From positions 1 through 11,630 of the forward strand of contig JAIRLC010000070.1 of the NCBI GenBank assembly GCA_031259645.1: a stretch of DNA of 11,630 nt, written 5' to 3'. This document shows positions 1-8,841 of the stretch, piece by piece. Position numbers and translations under genes: made by a program. Numbering within the stretch: position 1 is the stretch's first letter; the number at the start of each line of letters is the position of its first letter. The notes under the pieces are model-generated. The model was not told the DNA's origin and searched no databases. It saw only the letters and a list, made by a program, of their open reading frames with translations. Source of the stretch: Prevotellaceae bacterium (GTDB taxonomy: Bacteria > Bacteroidota > Bacteroidia > Bacteroidales > UBA932).

Positions 1-1589
<1,589 letters not shown>

Positions 1590-1604
1590 TTATTTCAAAC
1601 AGTT

Positions 1605-2285
1605 TTATTCTTTCAGCAAGTCCGGTCGCAATAATTTTGTGCGTTTCAAGGCCTGCTCTTCCTGCCATTCGGCAATTAATTTATGATTACCCGACAATAA
1701 CACATCAGGCACGCGCCAGCCGTTAAATTCTTCGGGACGCGTATAGAGGGGCGGCGCGAGCAATCCATCCTGAAAGGAGTCGGTGAGCGCCGAGGTTTCA
1801 TCGGAAATCGCACCCGGTATCACCCGCGCCACCGCATCGACCAGCACGGCGGCAGCCAGTTCGCCGCCACTCAACACATAATCGCCGATTGATATTTCTT
1901 TCGTTATTAAATGTTCGCGGATACGGTGGTCAATCCCCTTGTAATGCCCGCACAGAATCATTATATTCACCATGGTCGAGAAATGGTTTACCGCCGGTTG
2001 CGCCAAGCGCTCGCCGTCTGGCGTCAAATAGATTATTTCGTCGTACCGCCGTTCCGCCTTCAGGTTTTCGATGAGTTCAAACACCGGCGCAATCATCATC
2101 ACCATGCCCGCCCCTCCGCCAAAGGCGTAATCATCAACCTGCCGGTAGGCGCCCCGGCCGTATTCACGAACATTATGCACACGAATATCCACAATGCCTT
2201 TGTCCTGTGCCCGCTTAATAATAGAATGTCCCAGCGGACTTTCCAACAACTCAGGAAGCAGTGTTAAAATATCTATTCTCATCAT
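1605..2285 (-). CDS. trmD: tRNA (guanine-N1-)-methyltransferase TrmD
   Basis: TrmD methylates N1 of G37 next to the anticodon, using S-adenosylmethionine, and so prevents +1 frameshifting; it acts as a cytoplasmic SPOUT-family dimer. The 226-residue frame carries the trefoil-knot AdoMet motifs: CGHYKGID at 112-119 and [11 protein letters not shown] at 133-143. R154 sits in ARVIPG and the catalytic-type aspartate is D173 in SFQDGLL. YTRP and the [10 protein letters not shown] segment follow. The length is normal for Bacteroidota, somewhat shorter than the E. coli enzyme. Two tandem ATG codons open the gene (2285 and 2282). Either could be used, and the nearby -7 box (2290-2297) means the mRNA may begin almost on them. 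The gene leads a trmD-ligA unit and diverges from the DUF349 gene. Confidence 0.97.
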   Translation of the reverse strand: MMRIDILTLLPELLESPLGHSIIKRAQDKGIVDIRVHNVREYGRGAYRQVDDYAFGGGAGMVMMIAPVFELIENLKAERRYDEIIYLTPDGERLAQPAVNHFSTMVNIMILCGHYKGIDHRIREHLITKEISIGDYVLSGGELAAAVLVDAVARVIPGAISDETSALTDSFQDGLLAPPLYTRPEEFNGWRVPDVLLSGNHKLIAEWQEEQALKRTKLLRPDLLKE

Positions 2286-2289
2286 ACTG

Positions 2290-2297
2290 CAAATTTA
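2290..2297 (-). promoter_or_regulatory. Probable -7 promoter element for trmD-ligA
   Basis: Read on the minus strand, the bases are TAAATTTG, an exact match to the Bacteroidota -7 consensus TAnnTTTG. The box ends only four bases before the first trmD ATG, so transcription would start at or within a few bases of the start codon, giving a leaderless or nearly leaderless mRNA. I see no TTG-type -33 element at the usual spacing, which lowers confidence. The motif is AT-rich and could occur by chance in this gap. Confidence 0.42.
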
Positions 2298-2309
2298 CAT
2301 AAATTTTAT

Positions 2310-2317
2310 TATCTTTG
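2310..2317 (+). promoter_or_regulatory. Probable -7 promoter element for the DUF349-yidC-yggS unit
   Basis: TATCTTTG matches the Bacteroidota -7 consensus TAnnTTTG exactly. It lies 31 bases before the ATG at 2349, leaving a leader of roughly 25 bases. No convincing -33 TTG is visible at the usual spacing. It is only 12 bases from the oppositely oriented trmD box, so polymerase binding at one would cover the other. Confidence 0.5.
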
Positions 2318-2348
2318 CTTTCTAATTGTGAAAACGAACTTGTAGCTT

Positions 2349-4232
2349 ATGAATAATCAACCACAAAATACTGCTCCGGAGGAGCAATTCATCGCAGCTT
2401 CACATGCCGATGAAACTATGTCAGTGGAACTACACGAAGACGCCGCCATTCATGAAGAAGAAATGAATGAGGAGCACAGTACATTAAAATATATTCATCT
2501 TGAAAAAGAGGAATTGCTTGACGTCTTCGGAAAACTGCTCGAAACCCAACCTATTGAAGTCCTTCGCCGCGAAGCGGAAGCCATCAAGTCGGCGTTTTAC
2601 AAATTTGTAAAACAGGAACTAAAGAAAAAACAACCGGAAGAAGAAACCGGCGGGGAGCCGCAGCCGGAGCCGGCTACAGAGGAACAACCTCAGGAGGTTG
2701 ACGAGGTTACGGACAAGTTGGAAGAACAGTTTAAAGCACTTTATAACGAGTATAAACGCCGGCGCGCCGAACATACCCAGCAACTCGAAACACAAAAAGA
2801 GCAAAATCTTATTGTGAAGCAAGGTATTATTGACGAGCTCAAAGGTTTGCTTGAGAAACAGGAAGACATCAACCATACGTTTCCCACATTCCGCGAGCTC
2901 CAGCAACGATGGCGCGACACAGGCCCTATACCGATATCGCAAACCACCGATTTGTGGAATACGTATCAACATTATGTTGAATTATTTTACGATTATGTAA
3001 AAATAAATAATGAGTTGCGCGACCTTGATTTTAAGAAAAATCTTGAGGCAAAGACGCTGCTTTGCGAAAAAGCCGAGAAGCTTATTCTTGAATCCAACAT
3101 CATTACTGCCTTTAATAAATTACAGAAATATCATGAAGAGTGGCGTGAACTTGGCCCCGTAGCCCGCGAATACCGCGAGCAAATGTGGGAACGTTTTAAA
3201 ACCGCCACGTCCGCCATCAATAAAAAACATCAGGAATATTTTGAGTCGCAAAAAGAAGAACAGCGAAAAAACCTTGAACTCAAACAGCAGTTGTGCATAA
3301 AGGCTGAGGAATTAATTCAAATTGAAACCAAAGACAATAAAACATGGAACGAACATTCCAAGGCGATGGAAGAACTTCAGAAAATGTGGAGAACTATTGG
3401 TTTTGCGACCAAGAAAGAAAATACCCGCATTTTTGAGCGTTTCCGTGCCGCTTGCGACAAGTTTTACATAGCAAAACGCGATTTTTATAAGCAGTTCAAA
3501 ACCGACATGCAGGAGAACTTGCAAAAGAAAACCGCCCTTTGCGAACAGGTTGAAAGCCTTATTGACAGCACGGACTGGAAAAAAACGACCGACAAACTTA
3601 TCGGTTTGCAAAAGCAATGGAAAGAAATAGGCGCTGTGCCACGCAAACAGTCCGACGCCATTTGGAAGCGTTTTCGCACGGCCTGTGATACTTTTTTCAA
3701 CAAAAAGAATGAGCACTTTTCTTCTATAGATTCCGAGCACGTTGAAAATTTGCGACAAAAACAGGCTATTATTGCAGAAATCGAAGCGTTCACGCCCTCC
3801 GGAAATCCTGAGGAAAACCTTACCGCCCTGCAAGATTTTCAACGCCGGTGGACGAGTATCGGGTTTGTTCCGTTTAAGGAAAAAGAACGCATACAAAACA
3901 CCTATCGTACGGTCATTGACCAACAATTCAAAAACCTGAATATTACCGACAGCGAAAAGAAGATTATGCGTTTTAAATCGCGCATGAACGATATAAAAGG
4001 CGCCGGAGAGAAAGCCAACCGCGTTATCCGCACCGAACGGGAAAAGTTAGTTTACAAACTCCGGCAACTCGAATCCGACATTGCTTTGTGGGAAAATAAC
4101 ATTGGCTTTTTCGCCAAGTCAAAAAATGCCGAAGTCATGATTGCCGAAGTAAACCAAAAAATTGCAAAGGCAAAGGAAGAATTGCATGTTATAGAAGAAA
4201 AAATCAAATTAATAGAGAAACAGTACAATTAA
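2349..4232 (+). CDS. DUF349 repeat coiled-coil protein
   Basis: This 627-residue, highly charged, probably cytoplasmic protein belongs to the DUF349 family, whose biochemical role is not established. There is no signal peptide or membrane segment. An acidic N-terminus (about 1-55) and an acidic, Pro/Glu-rich linker near 95-120 precede five DUF349 repeats. Each repeat has a tryptophan followed by a short turn such as RDTGPIP, KEIGAVP or TSIGFVP, then a helix with aromatic and basic residues. The marker tryptophans are W188, W265, W347, W424 and W501, a spacing of 77, 82, 77 and 77 residues. A C-terminal helical segment (about 535-627) contains WENNIGFF near its middle and is predicted coiled coil. 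The start at 2349 fits the promoter 31 bases upstream. The stop is 3 bases before yidC, so the two are very likely co-translated. The family call is firm, the function unknown. Confidence 0.9.
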   Translation: MNNQPQNTAPEEQFIAASHADETMSVELHEDAAIHEEEMNEEHSTLKYIHLEKEELLDVFGKLLETQPIEVLRREAEAIKSAFYKFVKQELKKKQPEEETGGEPQPEPATEEQPQEVDEVTDKLEEQFKALYNEYKRRRAEHTQQLETQKEQNLIVKQGIIDELKGLLEKQEDINHTFPTFRELQQRWRDTGPIPISQTTDLWNTYQHYVELFYDYVKINNELRDLDFKKNLEAKTLLCEKAEKLILESNIITAFNKLQKYHEEWRELGPVAREYREQMWERFKTATSAINKKHQEYFESQKEEQRKNLELKQQLCIKAEELIQIETKDNKTWNEHSKAMEELQKMWRTIGFATKKENTRIFERFRAACDKFYIAKRDFYKQFKTDMQENLQKKTALCEQVESLIDSTDWKKTTDKLIGLQKQWKEIGAVPRKQSDAIWKRFRTACDTFFNKKNEHFSSIDSEHVENLRQKQAIIAEIEAFTPSGNPEENLTALQDFQRRWTSIGFVPFKEKERIQNTYRTVIDQQFKNLNITDSEKKIMRFKSRMNDIKGAGEKANRVIRTEREKLVYKLRQLESDIALWENNIGFFAKSKNAEVMIAEVNQKIAKAKEELHVIEEKIKLIEKQYN

Positions 4233-4235
4233 CCT

Positions 4236-6113
4236 ATGAATAAGAATACAATTACAGGATTTGTCTTAATCGGCGCCATCGTTATAATTTTCACTTGGTA
4301 TAATTCCAAAAATATTGAAGAACAACGCAAGTTACAATATCAACACGATTCTATCGCCCATGCCGAACAAGTTCGCCTGCATCAACAACAGGCGCTCGAC
4401 AGCGCGGCGCCCATGCAAAAGACGCCGGCACAACCGCAGGAAACGGCAGTAAAAGCACAACCTTCCATGTTAGGCGCTGTGCTTGACGCCGCCACCACAG
4501 GCGAGGAACAATTTTTCCATCTTGAGAATAACCTCCTGTCACTTACATTTACCAACAAGGGCGGACGCATAGCCGCAGTTACCATAAAAAATTATCACAC
4601 TTACGACAGCCTGCCTATCGTTCTTTTCAGTGGTAAAGAAAATGATTTCGCTCTTCAGTTTTTTACGAACCAGCAACTTTCCACTTCTTCTTTTTTCTTC
4701 ACACCCGTCAGCATGCCGGCCAAGACAGCACTCTCTGAGACCGATTCGCTGACACAACTGGTCATGCGCCTCTCCATTGCCGACGACGCTTATATAGATT
4801 ACATTTACACCCTGCGCCACAACAGCTACAAGGTTAACCTCGACATTAAGATGGTGGGGATGGATAAGCATATCCCAAGAAACGCCACCAATCTTGACCT
4901 TTACTGGTCGGCCGACATCCGCAGGCAGGAGCAAAATTTCTCAAACGAGAACAATTATTCCACTGTAGTATATAAATATCCGGGCGAGGTAAATACGGAG
5001 GAACTCCAGTCGCGGGGCGAAGGCGACCAAGCCAAGATACCCACCAAAGTGGAATGGATTGCGTTCAAAGACCAGTTTTTTTCCGCTATTCTTGTGGCGC
5101 CCGAAAATTTCACCCAAGCCGATGTGGCTTACAAGAGTTATACGGAAAACCATCCCGACCGAATGCTCATGCATTGCGACGCCGCTATGCAACTGGCCTA
5201 CAATAGCAATAGTGAACAAATCATTCCGCTTGAATTTTACTTCACTACCAACCAATACAAAACCCTGAAAAATCAAGGCCACGACTTTGAAAAATTAGTG
5301 TCGCTCGGCTGGTGGATTATGGGCTACATCAACCGGTGGTTCATTATTCCCGTATTTGATTTCCTGAATGGTTTTATTGCCAATTACGGCATTATTATCC
5401 TTATCCTCACGTTACTGATTAAAATTATTCTGCTGCCGCTTACTCAACGCTCGCATGTGTCTTCTGCCAAAATGAAAGTGCTGCAACCGGAAGTGAGCAA
5501 GATTAATGAGAAATATCCCAAGCGTGAAGACGCCATGAAGAAGCAGCAGGAAATTATGGCGCTGTACAAAAAAACCGGTGTAAGCATGATGGGGGGCTGC
5601 CTCCCGATGCTCTTGCAAATGCCGATACTCATTGCCATGTTTAACTTTTTCCCGGCTTCCTTTGAATTGCGCCAGAAAAGTTTCCTGTGGGCGCACGACC
5701 TCAGCACGTATGACTCTATTCTTGAACTGCCTTTCAACATTCCGTTTTACGGCAGCCACATCAGTCTTTTCGTGTTGCTGATGGCGGTATCGTTGTTCTT
5801 CTATTCTAAAGTAACCTTGTCGCAAACCACTGCAAATAACCAGATGCCGGGCATGAAATTCATGCAACTGTATCTCATGCCCATCCTCATGCTCGTGATG
5901 TTTAACAGCTATTCCAGCGGGTTAAGCTATTACTTTATGCTTTCCAATTTCATTACAATCGGGCAAACGTGGGTAATTCGCAAATGGTTTGTTGATGAAG
6001 AAGAATTGCTGCGCAAGATGAAAGCGCGCGCCGCACAGCCGGTGAAGAAATCGAAATTCCAACAGCGGCTTGAAGATGCCGCCCGCGCCCAACAACAGCG
6101 CAGAAAAAGATAA
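4236..6113 (+). CDS. yidC: Membrane protein insertase YidC (Oxa1 family)
   Basis: YidC inserts and folds inner-membrane proteins, alone or with the Sec translocon. The 625 residues have the layout usual in Gram-negative bacteria: an N-terminal membrane helix (about 7-22), a large periplasmic beta domain (about 80-340), then the conserved Oxa1 core from W359-W360 onward. The core includes the first core helix with LTLLIKIILLPLT, the coiled cytoplasmic hairpin (QPEVSKINEKYPKRED), the signature MMGGCLPMLLQMPI (M451-M452, G453-G454, C455) and the late SGLSYYFMLSNF helix. K396 occupies the place of the groove arginine (R366 in E. coli); a basic residue is kept. The C-terminus is strongly basic (KKSKFQQRL...QQQRRKR), as expected for ribosome contact. 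It starts 3 bases after the DUF349 stop and ends 5 bases before the yggS start. Confidence 0.97.
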   Translation: MNKNTITGFVLIGAIVIIFTWYNSKNIEEQRKLQYQHDSIAHAEQVRLHQQQALDSAAPMQKTPAQPQETAVKAQPSMLGAVLDAATTGEEQFFHLENNLLSLTFTNKGGRIAAVTIKNYHTYDSLPIVLFSGKENDFALQFFTNQQLSTSSFFFTPVSMPAKTALSETDSLTQLVMRLSIADDAYIDYIYTLRHNSYKVNLDIKMVGMDKHIPRNATNLDLYWSADIRRQEQNFSNENNYSTVVYKYPGEVNTEELQSRGEGDQAKIPTKVEWIAFKDQFFSAILVAPENFTQADVAYKSYTENHPDRMLMHCDAAMQLAYNSNSEQIIPLEFYFTTNQYKTLKNQGHDFEKLVSLGWWIMGYINRWFIIPVFDFLNGFIANYGIIILILTLLIKIILLPLTQRSHVSSAKMKVLQPEVSKINEKYPKREDAMKKQQEIMALYKKTGVSMMGGCLPMLLQMPILIAMFNFFPASFELRQKSFLWAHDLSTYDSILELPFNIPFYGSHISLFVLLMAVSLFFYSKVTLSQTTANNQMPGMKFMQLYLMPILMLVMFNSYSSGLSYYFMLSNFITIGQTWVIRKWFVDEEELLRKMKARAAQPVKKSKFQQRLEDAARAQQQRRKR

Positions 6114-6118
6114 ACGCT

Positions 6119-6784
6119 TTGCCTGCTATTGCCCAACATATTCAACAAATTAACGACACGTTACCCGCCGGCGTACGTTTGGTAGCCGTATCAAAGACAC
6201 ATCCGGCGAGCTGTGTACAGGAGGCCTACGAAGCCGGCCAACACATTTTCGGTGAAAGCCGGCCGCAGGAATTTGCGCAAAAAGCCGCACTGCTGCCGTC
6301 CGGTATCGAATGGCATTTTATCGGGCACCTCCAGACTAACAAAGTGAAACAAGTGGTGGGCCTTGCCCGCCTTATTCATGCGGTGGATAGCGAACGGCTG
6401 CTGCTCGAAATTGAGAAAGAAGCGGCGAAACGCGCGTTACACGTGGCTTGCCTTTTACAGGTGCACATTGCAACCGAAGAGGCTAAATTCGGCTTTTCAC
6501 CGGACGAGTTACAACATTTATTCGCACAAAATTTCTTCATCCACACGCCACACGTGCAACTTGCCGGCCTCATGGGTATGGCCACCAACACCGGCGACCA
6601 CCAACAGGTACGCTGTGAATTTCGCGGCCTCAAACAATTGTTCGACCGGATAAAACAAACGTATTTTGCCGGCGAAACGCCATTCTGCGAACTTTCCATG
6701 GGCATGAGCGGCGACTACCGTATTGCCATTGACGAGGGCAGCACGTTAATTCGTATCGGCACGGCCATCTTCGGGCAGCGGTAA
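6119..6784 (+). CDS. YggS/PLPBP-family pyridoxal-phosphate homeostasis protein, TTG start
   Basis: This family binds pyridoxal 5'-phosphate and buffers its cellular pool, with effects on amino-acid and keto-acid balance; no catalytic reaction is established. The 221 residues form a single alanine-racemase-like N-terminal barrel. LVAVSKTHP carries the PLP-binding lysine K26; GESRPQEF, WHFIGHLQTNKVKQV, the LMGMAT segment and the C-terminal LSMGMSGDYRIAIDEGSTLIRIGTAIFG match the family. The start is inferred as TTG at 6119: the nearest in-frame upstream stop is TGA at 6071, no ATG or GTG lies between, and initiating here gives the usual family N-terminus. The start is 5 bases after the yidC stop and the preceding run AGAAAAAGA is purine rich, so translation is probably coupled to yidC. 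GESRPQEF differs from the more common GENYVQE. Confidence 0.94.
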   Translation: MPAIAQHIQQINDTLPAGVRLVAVSKTHPASCVQEAYEAGQHIFGESRPQEFAQKAALLPSGIEWHFIGHLQTNKVKQVVGLARLIHAVDSERLLLEIEKEAAKRALHVACLLQVHIATEEAKFGFSPDELQHLFAQNFFIHTPHVQLAGLMGMATNTGDHQQVRCEFRGLKQLFDRIKQTYFAGETPFCELSMGMSGDYRIAIDEGSTLIRIGTAIFGQR

Positions 6785-6785
6785 T

Positions 6786-6825
6786 ATAATTTAAAGATTT
6801 AAAAATTTCAAGATTTAAAGATTTA
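6786..6825. repeat. Tandem 8-base AT-rich repeat filling the convergent junction
   Basis: The 40 bases parse as five consecutive 8-mers: ATAATTTA, AAGATTTA, AAAATTTC, AAGATTTA, AAGATTTA. Three are identical and two diverged. The same region shows as a 13-base direct repeat ATTTAAAGATTTA at 6789-6801 and 6813-6825. It starts one base after the yggS stop and its last three bases are the stop codon of the minus-strand FKBP gene. I see no strong stem-loop in it, so it is not an obvious intrinsic terminator, though both transcripts must end around here. Confidence 0.85.
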
Positions 6826-7827
6826 TGGCTTTCCGATATGTTCTACCTTAATGTAAAAGCGCAACATGGAGTAGGGTTGTATTTGTCCGCTGGTGGTGGT
6901 TTGATAGCCATAGTCGGATGAGAAGACGACGACCGCCTCCTCCCCTTCCCGCATTTGTTTCAACGCGTATGCAAAGCCCTGCACCACATCCATCGATGAC
7001 ACGTCTTCTTTTATTATTACGGTAAGCGCATCGTAGGTGGCTGTTTTGTCGAAATCCTTCTTATAGTGAACTCGTGCGGTATCACTGATGTTGGTATCGA
7101 ACACAAAACCATCGAGGAAGGAGCCCACATAGCGGACTATTACCGTATCCTCGGCAGCGGGCGCTTCGCCGGTAACCGACGACGACGGCAATGGCACGAA
7201 ATATAAATCCTTATGTATTGTGTCGTCAGACTGGGTACGTCCCGGGTAATGTATAGACCAATACCGTTCCAGTGAGTCTGTCTGGAATTGTGCAATGTCG
7301 GGCACTACCCGCAGCAATTCGAGGTCGTAGAGCATCGGTGCATCATACAACCTTGTATCCGACAATCCGTAGGTTGACAATTTCGACGGCATAAGTATGC
7401 GCACGGTGTCGCCCTCGCACATACTCAGGAAAGCCTCCCGAAGCCCCACCAGCGTGGCGCCTTCGGCCACACTGAACAACTTCGGCCCATAGTAAGTGGT
7501 ATAAGAATGACTACCCAGCATCGTGGCGAGGGAGTCCACTGATGTTTCGGCAATGTTTCCGGCTAACGTGCGGCTGGTGTAACGGATGTAAATCATATCT
7601 TCGGCATCAGGCTTTACACCCGATGTGCGATTGGTATGCGAAAGGAAATACAAGCCCGATTCAGTCGGCGTGATACCGGGATATTTGGTCTTCATATATG
7701 CTTCGATATAGCGTTGTTCCAATTCATCACTACTCTCCGACACTTCTTTTGCGCACGATGCAACCAGCACCCACACAGACATAAAATAAATGGTTATTTT
7801 CAGACTGTTCATATATTTTAATTTCAT
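6823..7827 (-). CDS. Two-domain FKBP-type peptidyl-prolyl isomerase-like lipoprotein
   Basis: This is a predicted lipid-anchored envelope protein of 334 residues with two FKBP-like domains. A signal peptide ends in the lipobox V-A-S-C with lipidated C25, followed by charged residues (AKEVSESSDE). Domain 1 (about 75-175) is divergent: IYIRYTSRTLAG opens it, the usual FD pair is missing, and it ends STYGL...LYDLELLRVV. Domain 2 (about 220-332) is more typical, with VRYVGSFLDGFVFDTN, VVQGFAYALKQMREGE, DYGYQ and LRFYIKVE. It keeps the Phe-Asp pair but has Phe where canonical FKBPs have the pocket tryptophan. The ATG at 7827 follows the upstream FKBP stop by 4 bases; an ATG at 7812 (M6) would also leave a working signal peptide. 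It is the last gene of the operon. The family is firm, isomerase activity uncertain. Confidence 0.86.
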   Translation of the reverse strand: MKLKYMNSLKITIYFMSVWVLVASCAKEVSESSDELEQRYIEAYMKTKYPGITPTESGLYFLSHTNRTSGVKPDAEDMIYIRYTSRTLAGNIAETSVDSLATMLGSHSYTTYYGPKLFSVAEGATLVGLREAFLSMCEGDTVRILMPSKLSTYGLSDTRLYDAPMLYDLELLRVVPDIAQFQTDSLERYWSIHYPGRTQSDDTIHKDLYFVPLPSSSVTGEAPAAEDTVIVRYVGSFLDGFVFDTNISDTARVHYKKDFDKTATYDALTVIIKEDVSSMDVVQGFAYALKQMREGEEAVVVFSSDYGYQTTTSGQIQPYSMLRFYIKVEHIGKP

Positions 7828-7831
7828 AATT

Positions 7832-8317
7832 TTATTGCTTTACTACACGAGACATCCATATTTCAAAAATCAGCGGCGTGTTAGGTGGTAAAACACCTAC
7901 AGGCACATTGCCATATCCTTTATCGCCGACAAGGATAATCTGTGCATGTTCACCGGTAAGCATACCGGTAAGTCCGGTTTCAAGCCCCGCAAAATAACTG
8001 CCCGAGCCCAATGTGTTGCTTTCGCTGCCCGCATCATACATGTCGCCTTTTCCCGAAGCAAAGATGTATGCCTCATAGTCAAAAATCACCGAATCGCCGG
8101 CCGCCGCGCCCTCACCGGCGCCTGCTTGCAGCACTGCCCGGTACACGCCGTTAAGGTTATACACCGTATCAACAGGGTTGTCCGTATCACTTTTCAATGT
8201 ATTGATATACCGTTCAATATCCTGTTCCTGCCGCAGCAGGCTTTCCTTTACACTTTCGGCCGTACACGCCGACAGCGCCATCAGGCAACATAATATGTGA
8301 CGTAATTTCAGATGCAT
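7832..8317 (-). CDS. Single-domain FKBP-type peptidyl-prolyl isomerase lipoprotein
   Basis: This is a predicted envelope lipoprotein of 161 residues. The signal peptide has basic residues (HLKLRH) and a lipobox ending L-S-A-C, with lipidated C18. After a helical linker, the FKBP domain starts near AGDSVIFDYEAYIF and continues through MYDAG (Tyr-Asp in place of Phe-Asp), LGSGSYFAGLETGLTGM, KGYGNVPVGVLPPNTPLIFEIWM. The YG, the proline-rich turn and the final strand are conserved; the pocket tryptophan is Leu. I choose the ATG at 8317: its A is the last base of the upstream gene's TGA (TGATG), a standard coupled junction. A TTG at 8320 is in frame but would add just one residue and is less likely. 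It lies 4 bases before the third FKBP gene. Confidence 0.88.
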   Translation of the reverse strand: MHLKLRHILCCLMALSACTAESVKESLLRQEQDIERYINTLKSDTDNPVDTVYNLNGVYRAVLQAGAGEGAAAGDSVIFDYEAYIFASGKGDMYDAGSESNTLGSGSYFAGLETGLTGMLTGEHAQIILVGDKGYGNVPVGVLPPNTPLIFEIWMSRVVKQ

Positions 8318-8841
8318 CAACTTACCTGTAACAATTCCACTTCAAAAAGCAATATAGCGCGTGCGGGTATCTTATCCCGGTCGCCCGGCAGGCCATAAGC
8401 CAGATGCGGCGGAAAGATAAACCGCGCTTCGGTTCCTTTTTTTAAATGCAGCAACGCCTTATGCAGTCCCATAATTTCATCTGTCCGGCCTACTACAAAT
8501 TCACGATGCTGTTGCGCATAACAAAGCGTGCCATTGAGCAAGCGCACCGTACAGCGACATTCCACTTGCGAGCCTTCCTTGACGGCCGCGCCCCTCCCCT
8601 CTTTCAATATCATGGCATAATACCCGTCGGGATAATGCTGCATTGCCCATCCCTTGCGGCGGATGAAAGCATCCATAATGTCCCGGTCTTTCTCCGCCAG
8701 TTGTTTGTTTACCGCTTCCATAGCTGCCACTTCGGGTGCGGGCTGGACGGGCGTCACCGCCTTGCGCGGCTCGTTATGCGCACAAGCCAGCCACACCGGT
8801 AAAATCAACCACATTACATTATATCGAAGCCGATATTTCAT
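8317..8841 (-). CDS. GldI-like FKBP-type peptidyl-prolyl isomerase lipoprotein
   Basis: This 174-residue protein has a basic N-terminus (MKYRLRYN), a hydrophobic stretch and a cysteine at C20 in VWLAC. That lipobox is imperfect because Trp stands at -3. A helical region precedes an FKBP domain from about 85: EGSQVECRCTVRLLNG, then IMGLHKALLHLKKGTEARF, then FPPHLAYGLPGDRDKIPARA and the final strand LLFEVELLQ. The AYGxxGDxxKIP pattern resembles the gliding-associated lipoprotein GldI; no other gliding or type IX secretion gene is in the window, so a motility role should not be assumed. The Phe-Asp pair is Cys-Tyr (LCY) and the pocket tryptophan is replaced. It overlaps the end of the DHH gene by 23 bases. 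An ATG at 8814 would avoid the overlap but would remove the basic start of the signal peptide. Confidence 0.85.
   Translation of the reverse strand: MKYRLRYNVMWLILPVWLACAHNEPRKAVTPVQPAPEVAAMEAVNKQLAEKDRDIMDAFIRRKGWAMQHYPDGYYAMILKEGRGAAVKEGSQVECRCTVRLLNGTLCYAQQHREFVVGRTDEIMGLHKALLHLKKGTEARFIFPPHLAYGLPGDRDKIPARAILLFEVELLQVS

Noticed and set aside
1911..2267. 118-residue plus-strand open frame opposite trmD
   Set aside because: It is the complement of conserved TrmD sequence and has no independent support.
3312..3926. 204-residue minus-strand open frame inside the DUF349 gene
   Set aside because: It is antisense to a well-supported repeat protein and reads as low-complexity hydrophobic and Phe-rich sequence, as expected from the reverse of Lys/Glu-rich codons. 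No promoter or family feature supports it.
5412..5867. 151-residue antisense open frame within yidC, with a similar 131-residue one at 4539-4934
   Set aside because: Both are opposite to conserved YidC sequence and show His/Arg-rich composition typical of antisense shadows, with no recognisable domain.
6786..6825. Intrinsic terminator for the convergent yggS and FKBP transcripts
   Set aside because: The region is AT-rich and repetitive, but I could not form a GC-containing stem followed by a T run; a terminator is not claimed.
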